The notes: a model not told the origin generated them from the letters alone. A DNA stretch of 64,000 bases from Aphanomyces cochlioides (GCA_019828595.1 JAHQRK010000015.1:124001-188000), one strand, 5' to 3'. Shown: positions 1 to 9,842, numbered from the stretch's first letter. Translations and numbers: made by a program.

Positions 1-631
1 GTGGATACATACAAACGGCAATGTTTGTCCGATGTTTTCCGGAGAATTTAGGGGAAAATTTTCTCTCTATCTAAACTCAAACAGGGGTAGGTTTGAGGAA
101 ACTCGATCGTATCTGAAATGGGTGTGCTGGCTTCAGATAGAGACATGAACTGATCTTCATAACTTTCCCCAAGAGATAGAGACAAAATGGCCGTTATGGC
201 AACCAAAGTATGCATCCTGGCATATCACAGGAGTAGAGGTGCGACGCCAGCCTGTAGTCGTGGCAGTACCTAGAAACGAGGTGACCTGAGATGATGGTGG
301 AGCCTTCAACTCAAGTTCATAACGAGCTTCAGGATGAACAAGTTTCCTGCGCTCTTTGGTCAGGACTACAGGCATTATGGATGATGTAGGAGCTAAAATT
401 TGGCCATATCAACATAGAGGACGTCATGAACCACGGCTGTATTTGAATCTAAACTCAAATATCATCGTCATCTGCGAAAGTTCTATTTTGATTATTGTCA
501 AATACATTCGAAATTGTGAGAGGCAGCTCGAATGTATCGTTTTTTGCAATCGTTGTGGAATTTATTAGCCAATCAGAAGTCAGTATTTATTCACACACAC
601 AAAGTACACGGTGTGTTTCGACGTGAAGTCC

Positions 632-1756
632 ATGTCCGCTATTCAGCAAGCCGTCTCGGGCTCTCATGCATCAAGAAACACAATCATGCATGCCTTGTAC
701 GGCTATTATTACCTTGGTCTATCCAAAGATCGGCTTGCTATCATTTACAACAAGCACAGGAACACTGTCGACAATTGGATTCGACGCTTCGGAGTTGATG
801 AAAACTATAAGAGGTGGGAAAGCAAGTCCACCGGCTTGTTTACTGTCGAACAGAGACAATGGGTGGTAAACTACTACATGGAGAAACCTCTTTCGTTTGT
901 CGATGAAGCGAAAACCGACTTTCAAGTCCATTTCAATCGGTTTATCTCTATCACGACCATTTGGCGGATTGTGCATGAAAGCGGGTTGACTTGGAAAGTT
1001 CTGGAGCGCAGAGCGATCCACATAAAGATGGCCGATATTGTGCGATTCACTCTAGAGCTGGGGATGATTGATTGGAGTCAACAGAACATCCAATTCCTCG
1101 ACGAAGTTAGCTTTGATAACCAAGGCATGGTACGAAGAAGAGGCTATGCCATGAAAGGCGAGAAATTATGCATTCGAGGTGAGTTCACGCGAAAAGCTCG
1201 AGTATCTTTGTTGTGCTTTCTTGACGTTGGTGGCATCGTTGAAACCTTTTATACTGATGGCACGTTTGATCGCTCAAAATTCGTTGAATGTTGCAGACTC
1301 CACGCCCACTCAAAGAAGTCAGTGAAGCAATACCCTGGAAGGGGATCTATATGGATATTGGATGGTGCTAGGGTGCATTGTCACCCTCATATCGTATATT
1401 ATCTCCGCTCGCTTGGAATTATTCCTAGATTTCTACCCGCTTACTGCCCATTTTTCAATCCGATCGAATACATGTTCGGCTTGATGAAAAAGTCGATGCA
1501 GCGTCAATATCAAGAATGCAAAAACAGGAGCACTGTGTTGTTTGCTTTGGAAATTGTGGAGCAGTTCCGACGCTCTGACATGCAAAAAATTTATCAACAT
1601 TGTGGATGGACAGTCGAAGGCAATTTCGATCCACGTAGTGGACTCAGCAACGATAGAATAAAATTGTCAAAGGGAGAAGAGCACAGTGTTGACGAATTGC
1701 TGGAGTACGCAGAGTGCGGTGACAGTAATGAGGAGACTAGAATCACTCATGAATAA
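632..1756 (+). CDS. Tc1/mariner-IS630-type transposase (DD34E)
   Basis: DDE-superfamily transposase of about 374 residues, intact from the first in-frame ATG; the longer open frame begins with GTG at 611, which I do not favour. It would excise and reinsert its element by cut and paste. The N-terminus has a helix-turn-helix-like stretch (LSKDRLAIIYNKHRNTVDNW) as in Tc1 transposases. Acidic triad candidates are the D of FLDEVSFDN, the D of WILDGARVH and the E of FFNPIEYMFG. The second D and the E are separated by 34 residues, the spacing of the Tc1 group. HCHPHIVYYL, LPAYCPFFNP and NPIEYMFG fit the DDE_3 fold. Lack of stops or frameshifts suggests recent activity or selection. Family assignment is firm; subfamily is not. 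Confidence 0.9.
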   Translation: MSAIQQAVSGSHASRNTIMHALYGYYYLGLSKDRLAIIYNKHRNTVDNWIRRFGVDENYKRWESKSTGLFTVEQRQWVVNYYMEKPLSFVDEAKTDFQVHFNRFISITTIWRIVHESGLTWKVLERRAIHIKMADIVRFTLELGMIDWSQQNIQFLDEVSFDNQGMVRRRGYAMKGEKLCIRGEFTRKARVSLLCFLDVGGIVETFYTDGTFDRSKFVECCRLHAHSKKSVKQYPGRGSIWILDGARVHCHPHIVYYLRSLGIIPRFLPAYCPFFNPIEYMFGLMKKSMQRQYQECKNRSTVLFALEIVEQFRRSDMQKIYQHCGWTVEGNFDPRSGLSNDRIKLSKGEEHSVDELLEYAECGDSNEETRITHE

Positions 1757-1776
1757 TTCTTCAATTAATTCATTGA

Positions 1777-2586
1777 TTAAGCATGGTCAGAGTCCTCTTG
1801 ATTTGGGATAACTGCAAGAGCAGAGATAACGTGGCTATCATCATCCTCAATGTCAACATCACGGCCAAAAGCATCAATAATTGCCTTTTTGGAACTTAGC
1901 ATGTTGTGCATTTGGTTCATTTCAGCTCTGAAAATGTTCGACTGGGCTACATAATTCGCACGCAGAGTGGCTAGACTTTCAAGAAACCCGTCCATAACAT
2001 CAGAAGCCAAGGTGACACTTCTTTGAATTCGAAGTAAGCGTTGTTGAGCCTCGCTTGAGATTGGCTGAAAGAATCGCACAAGGTTTGGTGGTGGTGGCTT
2101 ATCAATCTCACGTTGTTGCTCATGAGTGGGTTTTTGAACTATGTGGCCAGCCCATAGCATCCAGGATATATCTTGTCCAGATAGCAATGATCCCCACTTT
2201 TCTTGCAAACGATCTTTCATGATTTGTTGGCTGAATTGGTTTGCCGCACCGCCTCGATCCGTTTGCATGGGTTCGATACACTTTTCTTTGTAGGCTGCCA
2301 GTTGTTGCAACGTACGAAGTTGATTGCCCCATATGTACGCTGACAAAGACAATGATTCGTTTCTGTTCTTTCCAAAATAGCGATGAGCCAGTGCGCTGCT
2401 CCATGGGGTCAGTATGGTTGTTTTGTTCCGCAGAGATACGTAGCTGTCGAACAGTTCCAAGGAAGGGCCCGTGTCTGACACGGTCCAAATGGGTGGGTTT
2501 CCACTCAGTATAGCCCTTTTTTGAAGGTTGCTTGAGCATATATTCCAAAGCTTTTGCTTGATCTCAGTCCAGTTTTGTCCATCCAC
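1777..2586 (-). CDS. Second ORF of the Tc1-like element, function unknown
   Basis: A 269-codon open frame convergent with the transposase. It opens on a GTG, and the frame stays open upstream to about 2710 with no ATG, so a short upstream exon or a non-ATG start is possible. The product is polar, with a central PPPPN stretch, a helical C-terminal half and an acidic patch (EDDD) near the end. I recognise no domain. Its position inside the candidate inverted repeats suggests an element-encoded accessory protein, perhaps DNA-binding or a regulator of transposition. It could instead be a captured host fragment. Length and composition argue against a chance ORF. Confidence 0.5.
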   Translation of the reverse strand: MDGQNWTEIKQKLWNICSSNLQKRAILSGNPPIWTVSDTGPSLELFDSYVSLRNKTTILTPWSSALAHRYFGKNRNESLSLSAYIWGNQLRTLQQLAAYKEKCIEPMQTDRGGAANQFSQQIMKDRLQEKWGSLLSGQDISWMLWAGHIVQKPTHEQQREIDKPPPPNLVRFFQPISSEAQQRLLRIQRSVTLASDVMDGFLESLATLRANYVAQSNIFRAEMNQMHNMLSSKKAIIDAFGRDVDIEDDDSHVISALAVIPNQEDSDHA

Positions 2587-2910
2587 AACATGAACGCCGA
2601 GATTTGTGGCGCTGGAATTGCGTTGATTGACCGTTTCCTTTAGTCTGCAGTCTACAGTGACCTTGTAGACACCTTCCTGTATGCTGTGTATAGACGCATC
2701 GAGTCTAGGGCTCCTTCAGAGCTGTCTAGTTCCCGGTGAGCGTGAATTTTCTCCTCTCTTTTGGTGAATATTTCGATTGAAATGTGTATATTTTTTCACC
2801 GTTTTTCACAAATTTTGACGAAAAAGACAATACCTTTTCAGTTCTGTTTCAGATTGAAAAACGTGTCTATCTGAAGCTGAAACACAACTTAAGTGGCTTG
2901 CGAAAGTTCT

Positions 2911-2918
2911 CTATTTAT
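2911..2918. repeat. Left 8-bp target site duplication of the hAT element
   Basis: CTATTTAT, identical to the copy at 3513-3520 that follows the right terminal repeat. Confidence 0.9.
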
Positions 2919-3512
2919 TAGGGTGGGCAAGTACTCTGAAGGGAGTACGAACTCCGGAGGGAGTATGTCGGAGTAAAAGGAGTGATAAGAATAATCGCGA
3001 CTGTCGTATTGGGACAAGTCATGAATTGCTCATGTTCGACGGTTGATATTCATGGCGTTCGGCTCATAAGATTCGCAGAGCCGCTTAAAATAGATCACCT
3101 ATTGCTCGGTTGGTGAAACCACAACTCAATCTGCTCGCTATGACCGATAGAAAGAAAATAAGGACGATGTGGGATCACTTCAATGAAGTGATCATAGAAT
3201 CCAAACGAAAAAGTGAATGCAAGTACTGCAAAGCGAAGCTTGTACCCGACACTCACAAGATGCATTGGCATCTCGAAGCAAGCTGCAACGCAGCACCGAG
3301 AGATTTGATACGATAGTATTGATTTTAGCACTTTCATCCAGCAAGCTGTCATCGCGTTTCTTTCGAGCAGCATGAAGCTAAAGATTTGACAGGAATAAGG
3401 TTTATACATGCCTTGCACACATGCTTGTCGTAATACTACCCTTATCACTACGGAGTGCGACGGAGTACTCCGTCGGTAGTATTGAGCCAAAACCGCCATT
3501 TTGCCCACCCTA
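2919..3512. mobile_element. Non-autonomous hAT-type transposon, 594 bp, with intact TSD
   Basis: Perfect 12-bp terminal inverted repeats TAGGGTGGGCAA (2919-2930, and the complement at 3501-3512) are flanked on both sides by the identical 8-bp sequence CTATTTAT (2911-2918 and 3513-3520). An 8-bp duplication with a TAGGG-type terminus is the signature of hAT elements. Subterminal GGAGT/ACTCC repeats lie just inside both ends. The interior carries only a short BED-finger ORF, so the element cannot move itself and would need a transposase supplied elsewhere. Confidence 0.9.
3140..3316 (+). pseudogene. BED-type zinc finger remnant of a hAT transposase
   Basis: A 58-residue frame inside the hAT element. 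It has the BED-finger order: an aromatic tryptophan start (MWDHFNEV), then CKYC, then HWHLEASC, giving C-x2-C and H-x4-C metal ligands. BED fingers form the N-terminal DNA-binding domain of many hAT transposases. The frame stops right after the finger, with no dimerisation or catalytic domain. It may be a decayed transposase or a short DNA-binding peptide able to compete for element ends. Confidence 0.6.
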
Positions 3513-3520
3513 CTATTTAT
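3513..3520. repeat. Right 8-bp target site duplication of the hAT element
   Basis: CTATTTAT, identical to 2911-2918. The perfect match suggests a young insertion. Confidence 0.9.
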
Positions 3521-4863
3521 ACTCTGCTGAGCAGACTGGCCACAATTGTCACACGTTTCAAATGTCTCTTCCAGGTGAGACTTTGGCTCGATCACAGACG
3601 TGGCGTGAGAAACTGGAGCAGGTGTTGAATCTCGCCTTCAACTCTTGCATCCGTCAACTTTCTGTCATCCTTCATCTCATAGCCCATAGCTTCTGGCCTT
3701 CTATCTCCTTATCTAACCTCAAACTTTCTTTCAGCGCCATAGTGTTGGTGCTGAGTAAACCCTACACCCCTCTTGCTCGTAAACCCTAACCCCTGCACCC
3801 CTCGCCAGCTTGACTCTGAATCAGAGTGTCACAATCATGTTGGAAATTTCACGCCGACGTCACCGCTGAATCCTCATCGTCGTCAAGCCTCTAGCAACAT
3901 CCAGCTAGCGTAATCTTTCCGCTTCAAGCAGCAGCTATCCTTCGAGCAGCACGTTTCGAACCTAGACTCGTCAGTTTGTCTCTACTTGACCGTCAACTTG
4001 GCCTTTGTTCTCGCGGTTTCTATAAGGATGTCTTTGATTGTGGTGCTTTGTGCGGAGCTATTCACCCTGCACATGGACACCATAAAGCCTGCAATGACCT
4101 CAACGACCACCTACAAGTCGTGTCGTCGCTGACAAAGTGTTCCTGTCTCGGTGTTCTCGGTCCTACAACACTCTCACCAGCAATGGCGTCGTTGCATGGA
4201 CAAATCGCACGTCTTGGTTGATAAAACTTTCACTTCAAGCTGGTCGTTGTCAGTTGAACTCATGATGAGACACCTCAACACAGTCTCTCTCCCAACCATT
4301 TTGACTGTTGTGGTTTGCTTTCCTAAGCGCATCAGACGAGTGCCACTGATGACCCATGGTTCGCCACTCGATTCGCTCACGGCGTCAAAGATGCTACACC
4401 TCTGCCACATCTTTGCACCTATGGGTGTTTTTGCCTCCATCTTTGTTCGCGGCGAAATAACGACTGTCGCGCGCGGTCGTTGTCGCTCGCTTCAGTGCGT
4501 TGTTGTGCTTGCTCTTGCCTTGATGGGACCAGCGCCGTTCACACCGCCCGCCGTGGTCAGTGGCTTAAGATCTGAATTTATCCGCTGTGTTCTTGGTCGA
4601 AGCTTATTTTCCATATCTTCGATAGGTTAGTCAACCACGACGTCATGTTTTATCTTGTTTTTTGTATACCAGTCGAAGATTGAACTACAAGATTTAAATA
4701 CCACAATATTTTTAATATATTTTTAATTTAAACTGGATGTTTAAATGCGATTTAAAAATAATTAAGTGGAAATAGGAATTTTATTATCCAGCAACATATC
4801 AATGCACAGTTCGACCGTCATATTTTCTTTGTGCTTGCCCTTCCGATATAAGAAGCGCCGCCT
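3521..4863. other. Intergenic stretch without a supported gene
   Basis: About 1.3 kb between the hAT element and the finger-repeat gene. Two overlapping plus-strand ORFs (3976-4221 and 4151-4630) have no recognisable domain or splice-supported structure. Telomere-like AAACCCT and CCCTAACCCC motifs occur at 3756-3806. The last 180 bases are AT-rich. Confidence 0.5.
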
Positions 4864-5916
4864 ATGTGCCGCCCGTTTGAGATAGAATCGAGGCTCCATG
4901 TGAGCCACTTGCTCCCAGGTTTTAATGTGCCCCAACAACAACCACTCTTCAAGCAAGGTGGAGGCTTCATGCAACCTCCCACCACCCCAACGTCGTTCAA
5001 ACCCCAGCAATTTGAAGTCGCGCCAATCGACAACTTTGACGACTTGTTGGACTGCTCCATCTTGGACGACGATGGAACCGACTTGAACTTTAACGTCGGC
5101 GACGAAGACTTTGATGCGACTGAATTGGCCATCTTGTCCAAGTACGTCGACGAAGTCCCCCTCGACGAAACTGATGTCAAGACCGATGTCAATGTGGTCG
5201 ACCAACCCGGCGTGCTCACGTTGAACCTCTTGGACGACATGACGATGGACTTGAGCATGATCTCCGACGAAGACATGATGCTCACGAACATCCAATTGAA
5301 AGCCCCTGTCGAACTTCCCGCCATGGCTGTCAACGAATGGAAACCCGAAGCGCCTCAAATTCGTGCTCCAGAAGCTGCGTTCCCCTTCAAGAGCCGTCGT
5401 TTTTGCTCGGTTGACGGATGCGAAAAACGTTCGCGCTCACATGGTTTGTGCATTGCCCATGGTGGTGGTCGCCGTTGTGCCGTTGAAGGCTGTGACAAGA
5501 GCAGCCAAGGTGGCAACTTGTGCATCAAGCATGGTGGTGGTAAGCGCTGCCAAGTGAATGGATGCGACAAAGCCGCGCAATCCAACATGCTCTGCAAGAT
5601 GCATGGTGGTGGTCCCCGTTGCCTCTTTGCCAACTGCCATCGTAGCTCTCAAGGTGGTGGATTTTGCCGCACTCATGGTGGTGGCAAGAGGTGCCTCTTT
5701 GAAGGCTGTGACAAGGGTACCCAACGTGGTGACTTCTGCGCTCTCCATGGTGGCTCTCGTCTCTGTGGCGTCTCCGGCTGCATGCGCAACGACCGTGGTG
5801 GTGGATTCTGTGCTACCCATGGCGGCGGCAAACGCTGCTCGCAGGATGGCTGCAACAAACCTTGCCGTCGTCAAGGCATGTGCTCGACGCACTTGCGCTT
5901 GTCTGGCACCGAATAG
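4864..5916 (+). CDS. Acidic protein with seven tandem C-C-C-H (WRKY19-like) zinc fingers
   Basis: A 350-residue protein in one open frame. The C-terminal half (about 180-345) is seven tandem 24-residue units of the form C-x4-C-x9-C-x2-H, six of them linked by HGG(G/S) and ending in basic residues. This matches the finger type annotated in plants and oomycetes as WRKY19-like. The first 170 residues are rich in Asp/Glu with hydrophobic spacing (DDLLDCSILDDD), like an activation domain. A nuclear, DNA- or RNA-binding regulator is plausible but unproven. The start is uncertain: the ATG at 4864 is in frame, but a possible acceptor (CCCAG) near 4918 would allow an upstream first exon. Confidence 0.85.
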   Translation: MCRPFEIESRLHVSHLLPGFNVPQQQPLFKQGGGFMQPPTTPTSFKPQQFEVAPIDNFDDLLDCSILDDDGTDLNFNVGDEDFDATELAILSKYVDEVPLDETDVKTDVNVVDQPGVLTLNLLDDMTMDLSMISDEDMMLTNIQLKAPVELPAMAVNEWKPEAPQIRAPEAAFPFKSRRFCSVDGCEKRSRSHGLCIAHGGGRRCAVEGCDKSSQGGNLCIKHGGGKRCQVNGCDKAAQSNMLCKMHGGGPRCLFANCHRSSQGGGFCRTHGGGKRCLFEGCDKGTQRGDFCALHGGSRLCGVSGCMRNDRGGGFCATHGGGKRCSQDGCNKPCRRQGMCSTHLRLSGTE

Positions 5917-6601
5917 AGCCGCCAGTCGCCTCGTTCTCCATTGAAGAAAGCTGGTTCCGCGCCTGAAGAAAGCTTCGTCTCGCAGCTCCTCTCGTGCTCC
6001 TCCTAGCTTGTGTATATCTCCTTACTTATTTGTATGGACACCATATTTGTCTTGGTTGTGTTCATCACAATGCAGCTATTTTAATTTGATTGGTTAATTA
6101 TTATTTATTTTTAGCCAATCAAATTTTAAATTATGCATTTGATAGACTAAAAACTGGCCTTCTTCTTTAGACTGGATCTAATCTCGGATGATATAACTTA
6201 GGTTATAAGAATAGGTTATCGACACGTTGTTGAGGGCAGCATTCGTCAATTCATGCCCACAAGAGGCTGGAATTCCTATACAAGACGTTTATTACTCTTT
6301 CATTGTTTGAGATCATGGAAAGGATTCACAAAGCAGTTGAAAGGGACACCTTCCCGCATAAGCTGAAGAATAATGAACTCGAGAGGTCGTGAAGGAAACC
6401 TGCTCTGCATAGTGGAAATGCGCTCTTAAGGTAATGTTATTAAGACGGCCAAGGATAACTCAATACTTAATTGGATAAAAATATGTTCTCCTTTGCATAT
6501 CCTAGCAAAATCGAACGAAGTGTCTGGAGGATAACTTTATGAAACCCAGAAGCACATACATGTAATATATCGCGATGAAGTCTAAACGAGGTTCATTTGT
6601 A
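5917..6601. other. Convergent intergenic region with a hairpin
   Basis: The 3' regions of the finger-repeat gene (plus) and the thiolase gene (minus) meet here. A hairpin with perfect 10-base arms ATTTGATTGG (6084-6093) and CCAATCAAAT (6115-6124) is the only structure noted. The rest is AT-rich and I see no gene. Confidence 0.5.
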
Positions 6602-8104
6602 TTACAATCGCTCAATGATCATGGCGCCAGCGCCACCACCGCCGTTGCAGATCGAAGCACAACCGATCGTAGCATCGTTTTGTTCCAAGATGTGGATGAG
6701 CGTGCCGACGATACGAGCACCACTCATACCAATAGGATGGCCCAAGGCAACGGCACCGCCGTTGACGTTCACGCGGCTGTGGTCCAAGTTCATGAGTTGC
6801 ATGTTGGCCAACGCAACGACCGAGAACGCTTCGTTGATTTCATGGTATTCAATGTCCTTCAAAGTCAACTTGGCATGCTTGGCGGCAATGGGCACGGCCT
6901 TAGTTGGGGCAGTTGTGAAGTCGACGGGCTTTTGAGCAGCATCGCCAAAGCCCAAAATGCGAGCCAAAGGCTTCAATCCCAATGCCTTGGCCTTTTCAGC
7001 CGACATGACGACCTACAGAGTTCTGAGTTCATGCTCTGGCTCACGGAAACGAGCGTACCAAAGCAGCAGCACCATCGTTCAAAGGCGAAGCGTTGGCAGC
7101 AGTGACCGTACCGTCCTTCTTGAAGGCAGGGCGGAGCGATGGGATCTTGTCGAGCTTGACGTTGTAAATTTCATCGTCTTGGGTAACAATCGTTGGGTCG
7201 CCCTTGCGGTTAGGAATCGACACGGGGACGATTTCAGCGGCAAATTTGCCAGCCTACGTGAGGATAAGCTACGAGAGGTGCCAACTGGAGTACCTTGGCG
7301 GCATTGGCAGCACGGGTGTAGCTTTCAATGGCGTACTTGTCTTGGTCTTCACGGGTAAAACCATAGTCGTTAGCGCATTTTTCACCGCAGTTGCCCTAGT
7401 AGATATCTTAGACCGCTACTACTTTATTGGTGAACTTACCATGTGCTGGTTGTTGTAGGGATCCCACAAACCGTCGTGGATGACACCGTCGACCAACTAG
7501 ACAAATCCATATACGTCAATGCAAAGCTTGAAAAATTCGAGTATACCTTGCCGTCGCCCAAACGGTAGCCCGAACGAGCCTTGGGGAGGTAGTATGGGAT
7601 GTTGGTCATGCTTTCAAAGCCACCAGCCAAGAGAATATCTTGGCTGCCGGCCATGATGCTTTGCGCAGCCATAGCGATGGCTTTCATGCCTGAAGCACAC
7701 ACTTTGTTGATGGTTGTGCAAGGCACAGATTCAGGAATGCCTGCAAAAAATTTAGGTCAATACGACAGCAAAGATTTGAAACTGACCAGCCTTGAGGACA
7801 GATTGACGAGCAGGAGCTTGTCCAATACCGGCCGAGACGACATTGCCCAAATAAGCTTCTTGGATGTCGTTGACAGTGATGCCAGCACGTTCAATAGCAG
7901 CTTTGTTGACAATGGCGCCAAGTTCAGGACCCGTAAGGGACGCAAAAGCCCCGTTAAAGGTCGCAATTGGCGTACGAGCATAGCTCACGATCACAACATC
8001 CTATCGAGAAATTAATCTCTTGTATAGCACGTGGCTGAGGGACATACCCGTGGCGCAAGTGCAGTGCTGAAGCAGCGCGACATCAACTTCATTCTCGCTT
8101 GCAT
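6602..8104 (-). CDS. Acetyl-CoA acetyltransferase (thiolase II), likely mitochondrial
   Basis: Condenses two acetyl-CoA to acetoacetyl-CoA, or the reverse, for mevalonate/ketone metabolism or isoleucine and fat breakdown. Seven exons join in frame: 8104-8048, 8000-7787, 7740-7547, 7496-7440, 7395-7294, 7253-7059, 7012-6602, giving 409 residues, the usual thiolase length. Catalytic features are present: Cys105 in NKVCASG, the NEAF motif near 333, His365 in GHPIGMSG and Cys395 in CNGGGGAG. Exon 1 encodes only 19 residues, rich in Arg/Ser with no acid, and immediately precedes the thiolase core ([10 protein letters not shown]). It looks like a mitochondrial presequence. The C-terminus (ERL) is not a standard peroxisomal signal. 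All introns are 38-50 bases. Confidence 0.93.
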
Positions 8105-9052
8105 GTTGGATCTCACGATGCAAATTCCAAAATGAAATGATTTTTGAGTAGAAATTATTTTTCAATCTGTCGAGTCAACATTAAATTACACCGACAATAT
8201 ATGGAGCTCGCTTGAAATTTAAAAAAATAAACGGCGGTATTTAACCTATAGGTTAAACCCAAAGGTTTATCTAATTCAAGTGTTAACCCCTGCACCCCCA
8301 AAGTTTATTACAGTACATCAACGTTGACCACAACAAAATCCGCTCACGACTCCACTGGACCCTCAGGCACTGGATTGAGTAAACGAACAATCCAAAGCCA
8401 ACATAATCTCCAAGGATTACGGGTTGATTTGCACTTGATTGTCGCAATGACGATTTGCCAAATACAACCAAGGTCCCCTTGGCTTGGCGTCGAAGTGCAC
8501 GTAAACTTTCACGCTCTTTAGCTCAGGAGTCAAGAAGCCAATGTTGCTTGAGTGCTGCGCGCTCGCAATCCCTTGCCGGAATTCAAGATGTTGATGGAAA
8601 GATCGTTTCTTGAAAGTTTGGATGTGAAAAAGGGTGTACATTGTATGTTACTCGAGAGATTAAATAAGCCATGAGGCAGAAATGCAGTCGCAAATTATCC
8701 CAAGCCATCTACTCGATCATATGTACATCTCTTGAGTGGCTGGTCCAATCGTCGACATATTTCCTAGACCACTACAAAAGGAGGTACGTCCGACTCAATA
8801 ACAAAATAAAGAAGAGTATCAAGACTAGCTGATGTGCTCAAGTTCATCAAGCCCTTCATGCAACTGCTTTTTCGTGTGTCTCTAAGGCATTTTTGCTGTC
8901 GAATTTTGCTCTTGCTCCAACTCTTTCATCGCAAGTTGTCGTCATCCCGTGCTTTTGATGCATGTGTTGATGCTACAGTTTGATCTACTTTAACGTGATT
9001 TTACCACCGATTTCGAACCCCTTCAACCCCTAAACCCTGCACCCCTTGAATT
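8105..9052. other. Intergenic region, no gene seen
   Basis: Contains AT-rich sequence and two telomere-like patches (TTAACCCCTGCACCCCC near 8282 and CCTAAACCCTGCACCCC near 9029). Short overlapping ORFs around 8283-8641 have no domain or codon support. Confidence 0.4.
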
Positions 9053-9094
9053 AATTTGATTGGTTGGATTTTCAAAAATCCATCCAATCAAATT
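9053..9094. promoter_or_regulatory. CCAAT/ATTGG hairpin upstream of the SPRY-like gene
   Basis: Near-perfect inverted repeat: a 20-base arm containing TTTGATTGGTTGG (9053-9072) faces TCCATCCAATCAAA, with one mismatch and almost no loop. It sits about 55 bases before the likely start codon. The same TTTGATTGG/CCAATCAAA arms recur elsewhere in the window. Whether it acts in DNA or RNA is unknown. Confidence 0.4.
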
Positions 9095-9148
9095 CAAAAT
9101 AGCTGCGTCATGCATGTTCATTTGGACTTTGGGACTGGACCAAACAGC

Positions 9149-9787
9149 ATGGCCAAAGCTACTGAAGTTGACACGACAAGCTCGCGAAATCAAGACGACG
9201 CTGCGTCAACAGAGTGCAAACCCAAGGTCAGCCATCCAGATGAAGCATCCGAGCCGACTCAAGCAACTCCAACCTCAAAGGAACCCGAGAAAAAGAAGCG
9301 AAAACGCGAGAACGGCAACACGAACACAGAATCATGGGACCCAGCACACTGTGGCCAGTTGATCAAGCTCTCAAACGATGACAAGACAATGGAAACCTTC
9401 ATAGTGAACCCTGAAGACTGGAGCTGTGTCATGGCATCCACATCTGTCGAGACATTCAGCGTGCAATTCAACACATTGGGCCAACGGGACAGTGGCGATA
9501 TTTGGATTGGATATTGCAAACAAGATGGCTTCGTTCCAAACGGCAGCACGCGTGGTCGCTTTTGCCAGATATTGCCGCCTGGAAGAGAGAGCGTGCCCGG
9601 TGACGAGACCAGCCACGCGTTTGCCCCAGGTGACACATTGACCGTGGTGCACAAGCGAGCGAATGGCACGATTGTCTTTCTCAAGAACGACCAGGACATT
9701 GGCGTCGAGTACGAGAACGTCTCGGACGAAGATCGGTTCCCGGCAGTCGTGACAAATCGCGACGGTGTTTCCATCTCGTTTGTCTAA
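9149..9787 (+). CDS. SPRY-like (B30.2-type) domain protein
   Basis: About 212 residues from the chosen ATG. The open frame extends upstream to 9056 but those codons run through the hairpin, so the later ATG is preferred. The first 65 residues are polar and end in a basic cluster (KEPEKKKRKRE), a possible nuclear signal. The remaining roughly 145 residues look like a SPRY beta-sandwich: DIWIGYCKQDGF, then GDTLTVVHKRANGTIVFL, then FPAVVTNRDGVSISFV at the end. SPRY domains bind protein partners. No RING or other partner domain is present. The assignment rests on motif order only. Confidence 0.65.
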   Translation: MAKATEVDTTSSRNQDDAASTECKPKVSHPDEASEPTQATPTSKEPEKKKRKRENGNTNTESWDPAHCGQLIKLSNDDKTMETFIVNPEDWSCVMASTSVETFSVQFNTLGQRDSGDIWIGYCKQDGFVPNGSTRGRFCQILPPGRESVPGDETSHAFAPGDTLTVVHKRANGTIVFLKNDQDIGVEYENVSDEDRFPAVVTNRDGVSISFV

Positions 9788-9842
9788 GTGTCGTCACACA
9801 ATTGTACGTCAATCATACTCTATCATTACGCAATAGCAAGCA

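Larger units (their letters stand above)
100..2900. mobile_element. Tc1/mariner-like DNA transposon with two convergent ORFs (ends approximate)
   Basis: This block holds a DD34E transposase ORF on the plus strand and a second, convergent ORF on the minus strand with only 20 bases between their 3' ends. A 12-base inverted match (GCTTCAGATAGA at 130-141; its complement at 2866-2877), with weaker similarity around it, is the best candidate for terminal inverted repeats. I could not fix the outer ends or a TA target duplication, so the boundaries are inference. The transposase frame is intact. A hAT-type element lies immediately to the right, about 20-30 bases outside the right inverted match. 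Confidence 0.55.

Noticed and set aside
3976..4630. Two overlapping plus-strand ORFs
   Set aside because: No domain, no splice support and several competing frames, including a minus-strand ORF that briefly suggested a retroelement protease but lacks the D-T/S-G triad.
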